Assembly: GCF_900269665.1 (NCBI RefSeq)
Contig: NZ_LT985361.1
Location: 6,232,707-6,296,706 of the forward strand
Reading direction: 5' to 3'
Length of the DNA: 64,000 nt
DNA from: Nocardia suismassiliense
GTDB taxonomy: Bacteria > Actinomycetota > Actinomycetes > Mycobacteriales > Mycobacteriaceae
In this document: in pieces, positions 33,505 to 42,274 of the stretch
Layout: the number at the start of each line of letters is the position of its first letter
Numbering within the stretch: position 1 is the first letter of the stretch
Notes under the pieces: model-generated
Databases searched by the model: none
What the model was told of the DNA's origin: nothing
What the model saw: only the letters and a program-made list of their open reading frames with translations
Made by a program: the position numbers and the translations under genes

Positions 33505-35310
33505 TTGGTTTCATCGACAGTCCCGGCGGCCGCCCGCCCGGACACGCTGTGTGCGGCGTTCCAGTCAAACGTCGCGAAGTACCCGGACGCGGTCGCGCTG
33601 CGCACCCTCGGCGGTGCCGTCTCCATCACCTGGCGCGAGTACGGCGAACGGGTACGAACCATCGCGACGGGGCTCGCCGCGCTGGGCATCACCTCCGGCG
33701 ACACGGTCGCGATCATGCTGACCAATCGCCCCGAGTTCCACCTCTGCGACACCGCCATCCTGCACACCGGCGCGACGCCGTTCTCGGTGTACAACACCAA
33801 CCCGGTCGACCTGCTCGTCTACCAGTTCGGCAACGCCCGCAACAAGGCCGTCGTCTGCGAGCGCCAGTTCGCGCCCAAGATCCTGGAGGCGGTGGCCAAG
33901 GCCGCCGCCGAGGGCATCCACGTCGAGCACGTGATCTGCGTGGACGAGGCGCCCGACGGCACGCTCGCGCTGTCCGACCTGGAACAGCGCACCGCCGAGG
34001 GTTTCGATTTCGAGGCCTCCTGGCGCAAGGTGCGGCCCGACGATCTGCTCACCGTCGTCTACACCTCCGGCACCACCGGCCCGCCGAAGGGCGTGGAGCT
34101 CACCCACACCAACTTCATCGAAAATGCCCGCGTCCTGGAGACATTCGGCGGTGGCGGCCCCGAGGACCGGGTGATCTCCTACCTGCCCGACGCGCACGCC
34201 GCCAACCGCTGGTTCGCGCATTACCTGACCTTGCTCGAAGGCTGCCAGATCACCACCGTGCCCGACTTCAAGCAGGTGGCAATGGCTTTGGCCGAGGTGC
34301 ATCCGAGCGTATTCCTCGGGGTCCCCCGGGTGTGGGTGAAAGTCAAAGGCGCACTGGAGGAACGGTTCGCCACCGAGTCGCCGGTCAAGCGCCGCCTGAT
34401 CCACTGGGCGGTCGACGTCGGCCGCAAGAAGGCCCGCGCCACCTCCGATGCCCGCCCCCTCGGCGCCCTCGATCGGGTCCAGTACGCGCTCGCCGATCGC
34501 CTGGTGCTCACCTCGATCCGCGCCGGACTCGGCCTCGACCAGGTCCGCATCGCGGTCACCGGCTCGAACGCCATCCCGCCGGAGGTGCACGAGTTCTTCC
34601 TCGGGCTCGGCATCCCGCTGTGCGAGGGCTACGGCATGAGCGAATGCACCGCGGGCGCCACGCTCAACCCGCCGGAACGGGTCAAGATCGGTACGGTCGG
34701 CACCCCGCTGCCGGGCGCCGAGGTCAAGCTCGCCGACGACGGCGAGGTGCTGGTGCGCGGCAAGATGGTGATGCGCGGCTACCGCGGCGACCCGGCGAAG
34801 ACCGCGGAGACGATCGACAGCGACGGCTGGCTGCACACCGGCGATATCGGCAGCATCGACAGCGACGGCTACCTGTCGATCATCGACCGCAAGAAAGAGC
34901 TGATCATCAACGCGTCCGGCAAGAACATGTCGCCGGCCAACATCGAGAACACGGTCACCGACAACTGTTCGCTGATCGGCACGGTGGTGGTGATCGGTGA
35001 ACAGCGGCCGTTCAATACCGCGCTGCTGGTGCTCGACCCCGACCTGGCCGCCGCCTACGCGCAGCGGCACAACCTGGCGGGCAGCACCGTCGCCGAGCTC
35101 GCGAAGGACCCGCAGATCCTGACCGCGATCGACGAGGGCATCGCCGCGGCGAACAGCAAACTGTCCAGGGTGGAACAGATCAGGAAGTACATCGTGCTCC
35201 CCGAGGTATGGGAGAACGGCAGCGACTACCTGACCGCTACTGGCAAACTCAAGCGAAAGCCCATTTCCAGCGGCTACACAGATACCATCGAGGCCTTGTA
35301 CTCGACCTAA
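33505..35310 (+). CDS. Long-chain fatty acid-CoA ligase (FadD11/FadD15-like)
   Basis: A 601-residue AMP-forming ligase that activates a fatty acid as acyl-AMP and transfers it to CoA. The P-loop YTSGTTGPPKGVELTH, GYGMSECTAG, the hinge region around DGWLHTGDIGSID and IIDRKKELIINASGKNMSP are all present; overall layout and length resemble mycobacterial FadD15. TTG at 33505 with AGAGG upstream is proposed as start; ATG at 33433 would add 24 residues encoded by the hairpin and the conserved block, which look regulatory. The PucR gene follows after 20 bp, so the two are probably co-transcribed. Confidence 0.88.
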   Translation: MVSSTVPAAARPDTLCAAFQSNVAKYPDAVALRTLGGAVSITWREYGERVRTIATGLAALGITSGDTVAIMLTNRPEFHLCDTAILHTGATPFSVYNTNPVDLLVYQFGNARNKAVVCERQFAPKILEAVAKAAAEGIHVEHVICVDEAPDGTLALSDLEQRTAEGFDFEASWRKVRPDDLLTVVYTSGTTGPPKGVELTHTNFIENARVLETFGGGGPEDRVISYLPDAHAANRWFAHYLTLLEGCQITTVPDFKQVAMALAEVHPSVFLGVPRVWVKVKGALEERFATESPVKRRLIHWAVDVGRKKARATSDARPLGALDRVQYALADRLVLTSIRAGLGLDQVRIAVTGSNAIPPEVHEFFLGLGIPLCEGYGMSECTAGATLNPPERVKIGTVGTPLPGAEVKLADDGEVLVRGKMVMRGYRGDPAKTAETIDSDGWLHTGDIGSIDSDGYLSIIDRKKELIINASGKNMSPANIENTVTDNCSLIGTVVVIGEQRPFNTALLVLDPDLAAAYAQRHNLAGSTVAELAKDPQILTAIDEGIAAANSKLSRVEQIRKYIVLPEVWENGSDYLTATGKLKRKPISSGYTDTIEALYST

Positions 35311-35330
35311 GTCCGGGAAGAAGAACCAGC

Positions 35331-36503
35331 ATGATGCCATCGCGGACTCGGGTGTTCGACGATCTTCATCGGCGGACCGCGTCGACTCTCGAAGCGTTCT
35401 ACGCCGCGCTGCCGCCGTACCAACGGCTGCCGCAATCCATGGTGGAGACCGACTTCGCCCGGGGCACCAAGCTCAACGTGGACCTGTTCTTCGAGTATCT
35501 GCGCCGCGGCGAGGATCCCTCGGAAGAAGACACCAGGGAACTCGTCGAGCTCGCGATGGACCGGTTGCGCGACGGCACCCCGCTGCCCGAGGTGCTGGAG
35601 CGCTACCGGTTCGGCGCGGCGTTCATCTGGGAGCGGCTGCGCGCCTCGGCCAGCCCGACCGAGCGTGAGCTGCTCTTCGAGACCTCGCTCGCGCTGCTGA
35701 AGTACGTCACGCTGGTCACCTCCCGGATCGCCACCGCGGCCACCCAGCGCGTGCACGACCCGCGCTGGGAGCTGCTGGAGCGCAGACGCGGCATCGCCGA
35801 CGCGCTGCTCACCGGCCGCGACCCGGTCGAGTGGGCGAACGATCCGGTGATCCCGGTGGCCGACGCCTTCCTCGTCGCGGTATTCCGGCTGTGCGGCACC
35901 CGCGGCGGTCCCGCGTCGGCGCTGCGGCACCGGGTGGAGGCGATTCCCGGGGTGTTCCTCCGGCTGGACGCGGGCGGCTGGACCGCGCTGATCCCGTTGC
36001 AGGCGGGTGACGACGGCTCCGCCACCCTGTCCGGGCTCACCGCACGGCTGCCCGCGCAGGAACCCGCCGAACCGCCGCCGTACTGGGTGGGGGTCGGCGC
36101 GGCCCGTACCAAGGACGCGATCCCGCCGATGTACGCCGAGGCGCGGGTGCTCGCCGAGCTGGGCCGCTGCCTCACCCGGCGCGAAATACTGTGCCGCAGA
36201 CAGGATTTACAGTTCGAATACACGGTCGCGGTGAGTGACGCGGCCCGGCCCGGACTCGCGTCGGTCCTCGCACCGCTGGACCCGCAACCCATGCTCGCCG
36301 AAACCCTCGAGGTATTCGTCGACAGTGGCTTCAACCAGCTGGCGACGGCCCGGCAGCTCAATGTGCACCGAAATACGGTGACCTACCGCCTTTCTCGGGT
36401 AAATGAACTGACCGGCCTCGACCCGCACCGACCGGCCGACGCCATGACACTGTCGGCGGCACGTCTGGCACGGCGACTCGAATCCGCTTCGTTCGCACCA
36501 TAA
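35331..36503 (+). CDS. PucR-type transcriptional regulator
   Basis: A 390-residue protein with an N-terminal helical sensor region (for example LFFEYLRRGEDPSEEDTRELVELAM), a GGDEF-like middle (VGVGAARTKDAIPPMYAEARV) and a C-terminal PucR helix-turn-helix, FNQLATARQLNVHRNTVTYRL. These regulators usually activate neighbouring metabolic genes; PucR itself senses purine breakdown products, others sense different compounds. Co-transcription with the acyl-CoA ligase and the paired 31-bp blocks on both sides suggest it controls the ligase and the exported hydrolase. Confidence 0.82.
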   Translation: MMPSRTRVFDDLHRRTASTLEAFYAALPPYQRLPQSMVETDFARGTKLNVDLFFEYLRRGEDPSEEDTRELVELAMDRLRDGTPLPEVLERYRFGAAFIWERLRASASPTERELLFETSLALLKYVTLVTSRIATAATQRVHDPRWELLERRRGIADALLTGRDPVEWANDPVIPVADAFLVAVFRLCGTRGGPASALRHRVEAIPGVFLRLDAGGWTALIPLQAGDDGSATLSGLTARLPAQEPAEPPPYWVGVGAARTKDAIPPMYAEARVLAELGRCLTRREILCRRQDLQFEYTVAVSDAARPGLASVLAPLDPQPMLAETLEVFVDSGFNQLATARQLNVHRNTVTYRLSRVNELTGLDPHRPADAMTLSAARLARRLESASFAP

Positions 36504-36882
36504 TTCAAGCGGAACGCCGCAATCCCCGACACGGTGCCGGAATCTCCGACACTGTCAGCCAGCTCCACGGTGTCCGCAATCGGTGACGACGCTCCGTAAC
36601 CTGCTCGCGTCGCGCCATAACCCGCTAGACCGCTACCTCCGCAACTCCCCATTTTTAGGCACTTTCCCAAAGACTCGTCGATACCTCTAGCGAATTGCCA
36701 GTGTTGCGGCACCCCGTTTATGCGTTGTGCTGAAGGGCGACGATGAGGTCAGGCGTAGCCACCGCACCTCCGGACACAATCCGGGATCAGTTGGCCCGAC
36801 CCGGCGCTCGAACCGCGGTACCGGCCGGCGGACGGGTAGCCGGCCGCCCGGCTTCGACCACAGCCAGCAAAGGTTCAGGTAG
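36504..36882. other. Intergenic region with conserved 31-bp block (site 2)
   Basis: 379 bp between the PucR gene and the exported hydrolase gene. After the PucR stop there is a short GACAC/GTGTC dyad that could help termination. The second half carries the conserved block at 36721-36751 and then the hydrolase leader; no gene is supported. Confidence 0.6.
36721..36751 (+). promoter_or_regulatory. Conserved 31-bp block upstream of the exported hydrolase (site 2)
   Basis: TGCGTTGTGCTGA, five bases, then GACGATGAGGTCA: 26 of 31 bases equal site 1 at 33417-33447. GAGGT (36744-36748) pairs weakly with ACCTC some 20 bases later, recalling the stronger hairpin of site 1. It lies about 130 bp before the TTG start. 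Confidence 0.55.
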
Positions 36883-38937
36883 TTGAGAATTGTATTCCGG
36901 GCGCGGGCCTTCCGCCGCGCTGTGCCGGTCGCCGCCATCACCGCCGTCGGCCTGATCATCCAGCTCACACCCGCCGCGAACGCCGTGCCCACCGCGGGCC
37001 CGGTGCCGAATGCGCCCGCGAACTTCGGCCTGCCCGCGGACTATCAGCCGACGCCCGAGCGCTACGGCATCGCTTACGAACTGGGGCATATCGTTCCGCT
37101 CGCGGACGGCACCCAGCTGCAAACCGAGGTGCGCTACCCCACCGACCCCGCCACCGGTCAGCGCGCCACGGGTGAGTTCCCGGTCGTCGTCAACTTCACC
37201 ACCTACGGCGCGGTGTCCAGCGCGCTCGCCGCGGCGGTGACCAGCGTGATCGACACACTGCACATCCCGCTGCCCGATCAGCTGAAGGACGCGCGCCGAA
37301 TCATCAACCAGGCCACCAGCGCTCAGGACATGCTGGTGCGGCGCGGCTACATCGAGGTGATCGCCGACGTGCGCGGCACCGGCGGCTCGACCGGCGCGTG
37401 GAATCCCGCGTCCCAGCAGGACGGCGTCGACGGCGCCCAGCTGGTCGACTGGGCCGCGAAACTGCCCGGCTCCAACGGCAAGGTCGGCATGTTCGGGTAC
37501 TCGTTCCCGGCGCTGTCCGCCCTGCGCACGGCCGAATCCGTCGCGCCAGGTTCGCCGTTGAAGGCGATCGTGCCGATGGCCATGCCGAACAACATCTTCA
37601 ATGAGGTGCTCGGCCACGACGGCATGATGAGCCCGATTCTGCTCACCGCCATCTCGGTGCTGGTGCCGTACCTGAGCCTGATCGGCCCGTTCCTGACCGC
37701 GGTGGTGTCACCGCAGATGTTCATCAAGACGCTCGTCGACCATCTCCAGGCGGTCGTCTCCTCGGACAGCACGATCAAGCTCCTGCTGGAGGCGTACGGC
37801 GGCGGCCCGCTGGCCTACGACGGTCAGTGGTGGCAGGACCGCCGCTTCGAGACCGACCTGAACAGGGTCGTCGAGAACGGCATCGCCATGTACCAGATCG
37901 GCGGCCTGTGGGACCTGTACCAGGAAGGTCCGTGGCGCAACTACTCCCAGCTGCAGAACCTGGCCGCGGGCCGCGACCAGTTCGCGCCGATGGCGCCGCA
38001 TCAAACTCCCGACGGACGGTACCAACTGCTGATGGGCCCGTGGTATCACGTCGGGCTCGGTTTCGGACCAGGCTCCCGGCTGGACACCGACATGATCACG
38101 GTGGCCTGGTTCGATCGTTGGTTGAAGGACATTCCGAATGGAATAGACAAAACAGACAAAACACTTCATGTGATCGACCCGAACAATATGGCGGTCAGCG
38201 CCGCGCGTTATCCGTTCGAGCAGGCGGCGGTTCAGCAGCGGTATTTCGACGGCGATCGACTCGTCACACAACCACCTACCGTCAAGGACGCCTCGGATCG
38301 CCTCGACTACACCGGCATCGACAGCATCTGCAACCGGCAGAGCCTCGGCCAGTACAGCGCAGGCCTGTTCGACTTCCTGTTCCGCCTGTTCAACGCCTAC
38401 AACCCGTGTACAGAGTGGGTGCAGGAGCCGGTGGCCGGCCGCCGCTACACGATGGACCCGGTGACCGAGCCGACCGTGCTGGCCGGCCCGAGCAGCGTCA
38501 CCCTGTACGCGTCCTCGACCAGCACCGACGCCGCCTTCCAGGTGTGGCTCGACGATGTCGCGCCGGACGGTTCGGCGGTCAACATCACCGGCGGCTCCCA
38601 GTTGGCCAGCCAGCGTACGCTGAACGATGAAAAGACTTGGCGCGCAACCGATGGCACCATCTACGCGCCGGAACACGTGGTCCGCAAGGACGCGGAGCAG
38701 CTACTGACGCCCGGCGAGGTGACCGAGCTGGAGATCAAGATCCGCCCCACCTTCTACCGATTGGCACCCGGACACGCACTGCGCCTGCGAATCACCAGCG
38801 GCACCTTCCCGTCGACCATGCCCATTCCGACCGATTTGCCGCGTTTGCTCGGTTCGTCCCAGCAGCTCCACCGGGACGCGGCCCGGCCGTCGAGCCTGGT
38901 CGTACCGCTGGCGCCCGAGTCCGCGTTCGGCGGCTGA
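36883..38937 (+). CDS. Exported CocE/NonD-type S15 hydrolase
   Basis: A 684-residue serine hydrolase with a signal peptide (cut after AANA, about residue 34). The alpha/beta-hydrolase core has ADVRGTGGSTG, the nucleophile elbow GYSF within GKVGMFGYSFPALSA, a helical cap (about 220-330) and a C-terminal jelly-roll (TLYASSTSTDAAFQVWLDDV, PGHALRLRITSGTFPSTMP). Substrate unknown; the neighbouring acyl-CoA ligase and acyltransferase-like genes suggest an ester or acyl conjugate. The start is TTG with AAAGG upstream. It is a paralogue of the genes at 26155 and 60613. Confidence 0.87.
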   Translation: MRIVFRARAFRRAVPVAAITAVGLIIQLTPAANAVPTAGPVPNAPANFGLPADYQPTPERYGIAYELGHIVPLADGTQLQTEVRYPTDPATGQRATGEFPVVVNFTTYGAVSSALAAAVTSVIDTLHIPLPDQLKDARRIINQATSAQDMLVRRGYIEVIADVRGTGGSTGAWNPASQQDGVDGAQLVDWAAKLPGSNGKVGMFGYSFPALSALRTAESVAPGSPLKAIVPMAMPNNIFNEVLGHDGMMSPILLTAISVLVPYLSLIGPFLTAVVSPQMFIKTLVDHLQAVVSSDSTIKLLLEAYGGGPLAYDGQWWQDRRFETDLNRVVENGIAMYQIGGLWDLYQEGPWRNYSQLQNLAAGRDQFAPMAPHQTPDGRYQLLMGPWYHVGLGFGPGSRLDTDMITVAWFDRWLKDIPNGIDKTDKTLHVIDPNNMAVSAARYPFEQAAVQQRYFDGDRLVTQPPTVKDASDRLDYTGIDSICNRQSLGQYSAGLFDFLFRLFNAYNPCTEWVQEPVAGRRYTMDPVTEPTVLAGPSSVTLYASSTSTDAAFQVWLDDVAPDGSAVNITGGSQLASQRTLNDEKTWRATDGTIYAPEHVVRKDAEQLLTPGEVTELEIKIRPTFYRLAPGHALRLRITSGTFPSTMPIPTDLPRLLGSSQQLHRDAARPSSLVVPLAPESAFGG

Positions 38938-39377
38938 GGCAGACCGGGAAGGCGGGCGGGAACCGGACGAATCGGGCGTGACCCAGGTTACGTTTAGCCC
39001 GCCTTCAGGGTTGGTAGCTGTAAAGATCATGCAAACCTGGGATGAATTCCAGGTGCATTGAGACACATTGTCCGGCAATCTATCAGCTACCTGAACATTG
39101 AGTGTTTAACATTGCCGCTGGCAGCGGCGTCGCACTCCCCCATTGCGTTGCCCGCAACGCCGTTGTCCGCGATATCGGGGCAAATATCGGTGATCAGGCT
39201 CACCCGCGCATTCACCAAGAATTTCTTCTACAGTTTGTCTCGTTCCGGTCCGACGATGACGTCCCGGAACCGTACGGACAAAGTTCTCGGATGCAGGCCG
39301 AAATTCTTGTCACTATTCGGATCGGCAATTCCCTTACCGCGCATAGGGAACGGCCGATGGGCAGCTGAAGGTGTGTC
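38938..39377. other. AT-richer promoter region of the condensation-protein operon
   Basis: 440 bp without a supported gene, clearly less GC-rich than its flanks between about 39005 and 39340 (runs such as GTTTAACATT). It holds a perfect 6-bp dyad ACCTGG/CCAGGT (39035-39040, 39049-39054) around GATGAATT. A short frame that overlaps the next gene start is not convincing. Confidence 0.6.
39035..39054. promoter_or_regulatory. Dyad upstream of the condensation-protein operon
   Basis: ACCTGGGATGAATTCCAGGT is an inverted repeat with 6-bp perfect arms, flanked by GCAA and GC that extend the symmetry slightly. It is a candidate binding site for the AraC-type regulator encoded at the end of the operon, or for another repressor. 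Confidence 0.4.
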
Positions 39378-40826
39378 ATGGAATTCATCGAACTGGCCGA
39401 TTACCCGTTGCCGAGCGGCCGTGTGATCGAGTGGCTCCCGACTGCCACTTCGCACTGGGCCGACTGGCCGCGGGATACTCGCGCCGTTTCCTACAATCAC
39501 GAGCATCATCTTCGAGATGCGGTGGAACACAGTCGAATACGAGATCGGCGCCACTACTGGCTCGGGCACGCGTTCCGGATCGACGGACCGCTCGACCCGC
39601 AGGCCTGGCGTACCGCCTTCGATGCCTGGATCGACCGGCACGAGGGTCTGCGCTCGCATGTCGCCATCGAGGGCGGCCAGCCGGCCAGATACACCTTGCC
39701 GCCCGGCGACATCCGGGTCCAACCGGTCGACGCGGGTGCGCCGACCTCGACAATGGCGACATATCGCCTGGTACACGGGCTACTCGACGACGGAACCTCG
39801 CCGCTGCGCTGGCCCTCCTACGTCGCCGTGACCATCGCGGGCCGCGACAGTTTCACCGTCGTATTCGCCGCCGATCACTCGATCATGGACGGCTACTCCA
39901 CCGTCTCCACCGGCGGCGAGCTGCACGCGCTCTACAACGCGGTCCGCGCGGGCAAGTCCGCGCAGCTGTGCGACACCGGCAGCTACGTGGACTTCTGCCA
40001 GGACGAGCGGGTCCGCGCCACCGCGGCCACCGCCGACGACCCGGCCGTGCAGACCTGGCGCACGTTCTTCCCGGAGAACACCGAGAACTCCCTGCCCTGC
40101 GGCACGTTGAGCAAGGTCGCCGCGGCGCCGATCGAGTTCACCGGTCCCGCGGAGGCCTCGCCGCGGCGGGTGCCGCAGCGCAATCTGTCGGTCGAGGTGC
40201 TCGATGCCGACGCGGCCGACGCGGCGGCCTCGGTCGCCAGGGAACAGGGTCAGGGGCTGTTCGCGGCCCTGCTCGCCGCGTTCGCGGTGACCACCACCGA
40301 GCTGGGCGCCGGACGGGATTTCCGCACGGTGATCCCGCTGCACACGCGCACCGAAGCGCAGTGGGCCGACACGCTCGGCTGGTTCGTCGGGCTCGCGCCG
40401 TTCCAGCTGGATTGCGGTCCGGCCCGCAATCTCGCCGAGCTCATCCAGCCCGCGGGTGAGGAGTTGCGCCGCACCCGCGGCGCGGCGACGGTGCCGTTCG
40501 GCCGAGTCTGCGAGTTGCTCGGCACCCGGCCGCGCATCTCGTTCATGGTGTCGTACATGGACGTACGCGGCGCCCAATCGGCCCCCACCTGGGTCGATAC
40601 CAACACCCGCTGGCTGCGCAGCCGCAACGTCTCCGCCGACGAGTTCTTCTTCTGGTTCGTCCGCACGCAGCACGGCGTGACGCTCAACATGCGTTATCCC
40701 GGCACCACCAAGGCGACCCGCGATATCCACCGGCACGTGCTGCGGATGCGCGACCTGCTCGCCGAGTTCACCCGCTACGGGGACGCCCGAATCCGTCCGA
40801 TCGAAGGAGCGCCGCTGTCATGGTAG
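39378..40826 (+). CDS. Stand-alone condensation-domain protein 1
   Basis: A 482-residue protein with the chloramphenicol acetyltransferase-like fold of NRPS condensation domains and Pap acyltransferases. The active-site motif HHxxxDG appears as DHSIMDG (166-172): the second, catalytic histidine is kept and the first is Asp. The N-terminal LPSGRVIEWLPTA recurs in both following genes. No carrier or adenylation domain is attached, so it probably transfers an acyl group from CoA or a separate carrier to an alcohol or amine. Its stop overlaps the next start by seven bases. Confidence 0.83.
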   Translation: MEFIELADYPLPSGRVIEWLPTATSHWADWPRDTRAVSYNHEHHLRDAVEHSRIRDRRHYWLGHAFRIDGPLDPQAWRTAFDAWIDRHEGLRSHVAIEGGQPARYTLPPGDIRVQPVDAGAPTSTMATYRLVHGLLDDGTSPLRWPSYVAVTIAGRDSFTVVFAADHSIMDGYSTVSTGGELHALYNAVRAGKSAQLCDTGSYVDFCQDERVRATAATADDPAVQTWRTFFPENTENSLPCGTLSKVAAAPIEFTGPAEASPRRVPQRNLSVEVLDADAADAAASVAREQGQGLFAALLAAFAVTTTELGAGRDFRTVIPLHTRTEAQWADTLGWFVGLAPFQLDCGPARNLAELIQPAGEELRRTRGAATVPFGRVCELLGTRPRISFMVSYMDVRGAQSAPTWVDTNTRWLRSRNVSADEFFFWFVRTQHGVTLNMRYPGTTKATRDIHRHVLRMRDLLAEFTRYGDARIRPIEGAPLSW

Positions 40827-42274
40827 AGATGACCCTCACCGAACACTGGCAGCCGAAACCCGGCGTGCTACTCGAGTTCACCACCACGGCGGCGAGCCAG
40901 GCCGCCACCGAATCCACCGCGCCCTCCGACGTTCCCGCGACCTACCTGCAGGAGTCGCACATCCGCCGCTGGTCGGCGCGCAGGCAGACCAACGACCCGC
41001 TCGCTTCCGAGCTCTCGTTCTGCTTCACGATCGCGCGCCCGCTCGACTCCGAGGCCCTGCGCCGGACCTACATCGCGTTCCTGCAGCGTCACGAGACACT
41101 GCGCTCGTGGTTCCGGATCGACGAATCCGACGGCGGGTTCGCGCTGACCAGATACCTGCTCGACCCGGCAGCGGTCGACCTGGAAGCCCACACCCTCGAC
41201 ACCTTCACCGACAGCGGCGAGCTGCGCGACACCCTGGTCGCGAAGTTCAAGGCCAACGCCAACCCGACGCGCTGGCCCGCGATCGTCTGCTGCGCGATCG
41301 ATCACGGTGCGGACGGATTCACCATCGTCTACAGCGCCGATCACGCGTTCACCGACGGCATGTCGGTGCTCACGTCCACCTACGAATTCCACGCGCTCTA
41401 CACGGCGTTCAGCACCGGCCAGGAGCCCGTGTTGCCGCCGGTCGGCAGCTACGTCGAGTTCGCGAGGACCGAGCGCGCCGCCGTCGCCGCACGGCCGCCG
41501 GAGTTGGAGCAGTTGGCAGGCCTGTTGGCCGAGAAAGCGGATCAGGTCCGCCCGCTGCCGATCGAGCTCGGCCTCGCCCCCGGTGAGGTCGCCGACAGCT
41601 TCGGCACCAAGGTCGACATGCTCGACGCGGCCGAAATCGACGCGTTCGCCGCAGCGTGCAAGAACGCGGGCGGTTCGTTCTCCGCAGGCCTGTACGCGGC
41701 GGTCGCGCTGGCCGAGCTCGAATTCGCAGGCCGGACAAGCTATCTGGGCATGAATGTAGTCGGCACCCGGAGCGAGCCGCAGTACCAGCTCGCGCAGGGT
41801 TGGTTCATCAACCTGATGCCGATCGCGTTCGACCTCGACGGAGCACAGCGGTTCACCGACCTGATCGGCCGAGCCGGTGTCGCACTGGACTGGACCAAAC
41901 CGCTGTCGAACGTCCCGATCCATGCCGCGCTCGACCGGGCGGCCGAGCTCACCGGCGCGCCGCTGCCGGTCACCACGGACTGGCCGTGGGTGTCCTACCT
42001 CGACATGCGCGCGGTGTCCGGTCCGGCGCTGGAGGCCGCGCTACCCGGCGTCTCCGGCATCAACGGTCTCGGCTCCCGCAGCAAGATCGGGCAGACCTCG
42101 CCGATCTGGTTCAACAGGGAGCTGGAGCGGCTGCACGTCACGATGATGTATCCGGACACACCGGTCGCGCACAAGTCGGCCGCCGAGTATCTGGAGCAGA
42201 TCCGCACCACCTTGCGCGCCATCGCCGAGACCGGCGATTTCGCGGTCACCGCACCAGCTCTCGCGAGGTCATGA
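40820..42274 (+). CDS. Stand-alone condensation-domain protein 2
   Basis: A 484-residue paralogue of the preceding protein. Motif DHAFTDG at 174-180 keeps the catalytic histidine (175). The N-terminal KPGVLLEFTTTA matches the signature shared by the three proteins, and GSYVEFARTER corresponds to GSYVDFCQDER in protein 1. GGAG lies upstream of the ATG inside the first gene. The stop overlaps the ATG of gene 3 (ATGA). Three similar but non-identical copies suggest successive acylations or different acceptors. Confidence 0.83.
   Translation: MVEMTLTEHWQPKPGVLLEFTTTAASQAATESTAPSDVPATYLQESHIRRWSARRQTNDPLASELSFCFTIARPLDSEALRRTYIAFLQRHETLRSWFRIDESDGGFALTRYLLDPAAVDLEAHTLDTFTDSGELRDTLVAKFKANANPTRWPAIVCCAIDHGADGFTIVYSADHAFTDGMSVLTSTYEFHALYTAFSTGQEPVLPPVGSYVEFARTERAAVAARPPELEQLAGLLAEKADQVRPLPIELGLAPGEVADSFGTKVDMLDAAEIDAFAAACKNAGGSFSAGLYAAVALAELEFAGRTSYLGMNVVGTRSEPQYQLAQGWFINLMPIAFDLDGAQRFTDLIGRAGVALDWTKPLSNVPIHAALDRAAELTGAPLPVTTDWPWVSYLDMRAVSGPALEAALPGVSGINGLGSRSKIGQTSPIWFNRELERLHVTMMYPDTPVAHKSAAEYLEQIRTTLRAIAETGDFAVTAPALARS

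Noticed and set aside
39058..39426. A 122-codon plus-strand frame before the condensation operon
   Set aside because: It overlaps the start of condensation gene 1 in another frame, and its composition follows the AT-richer intergenic DNA.
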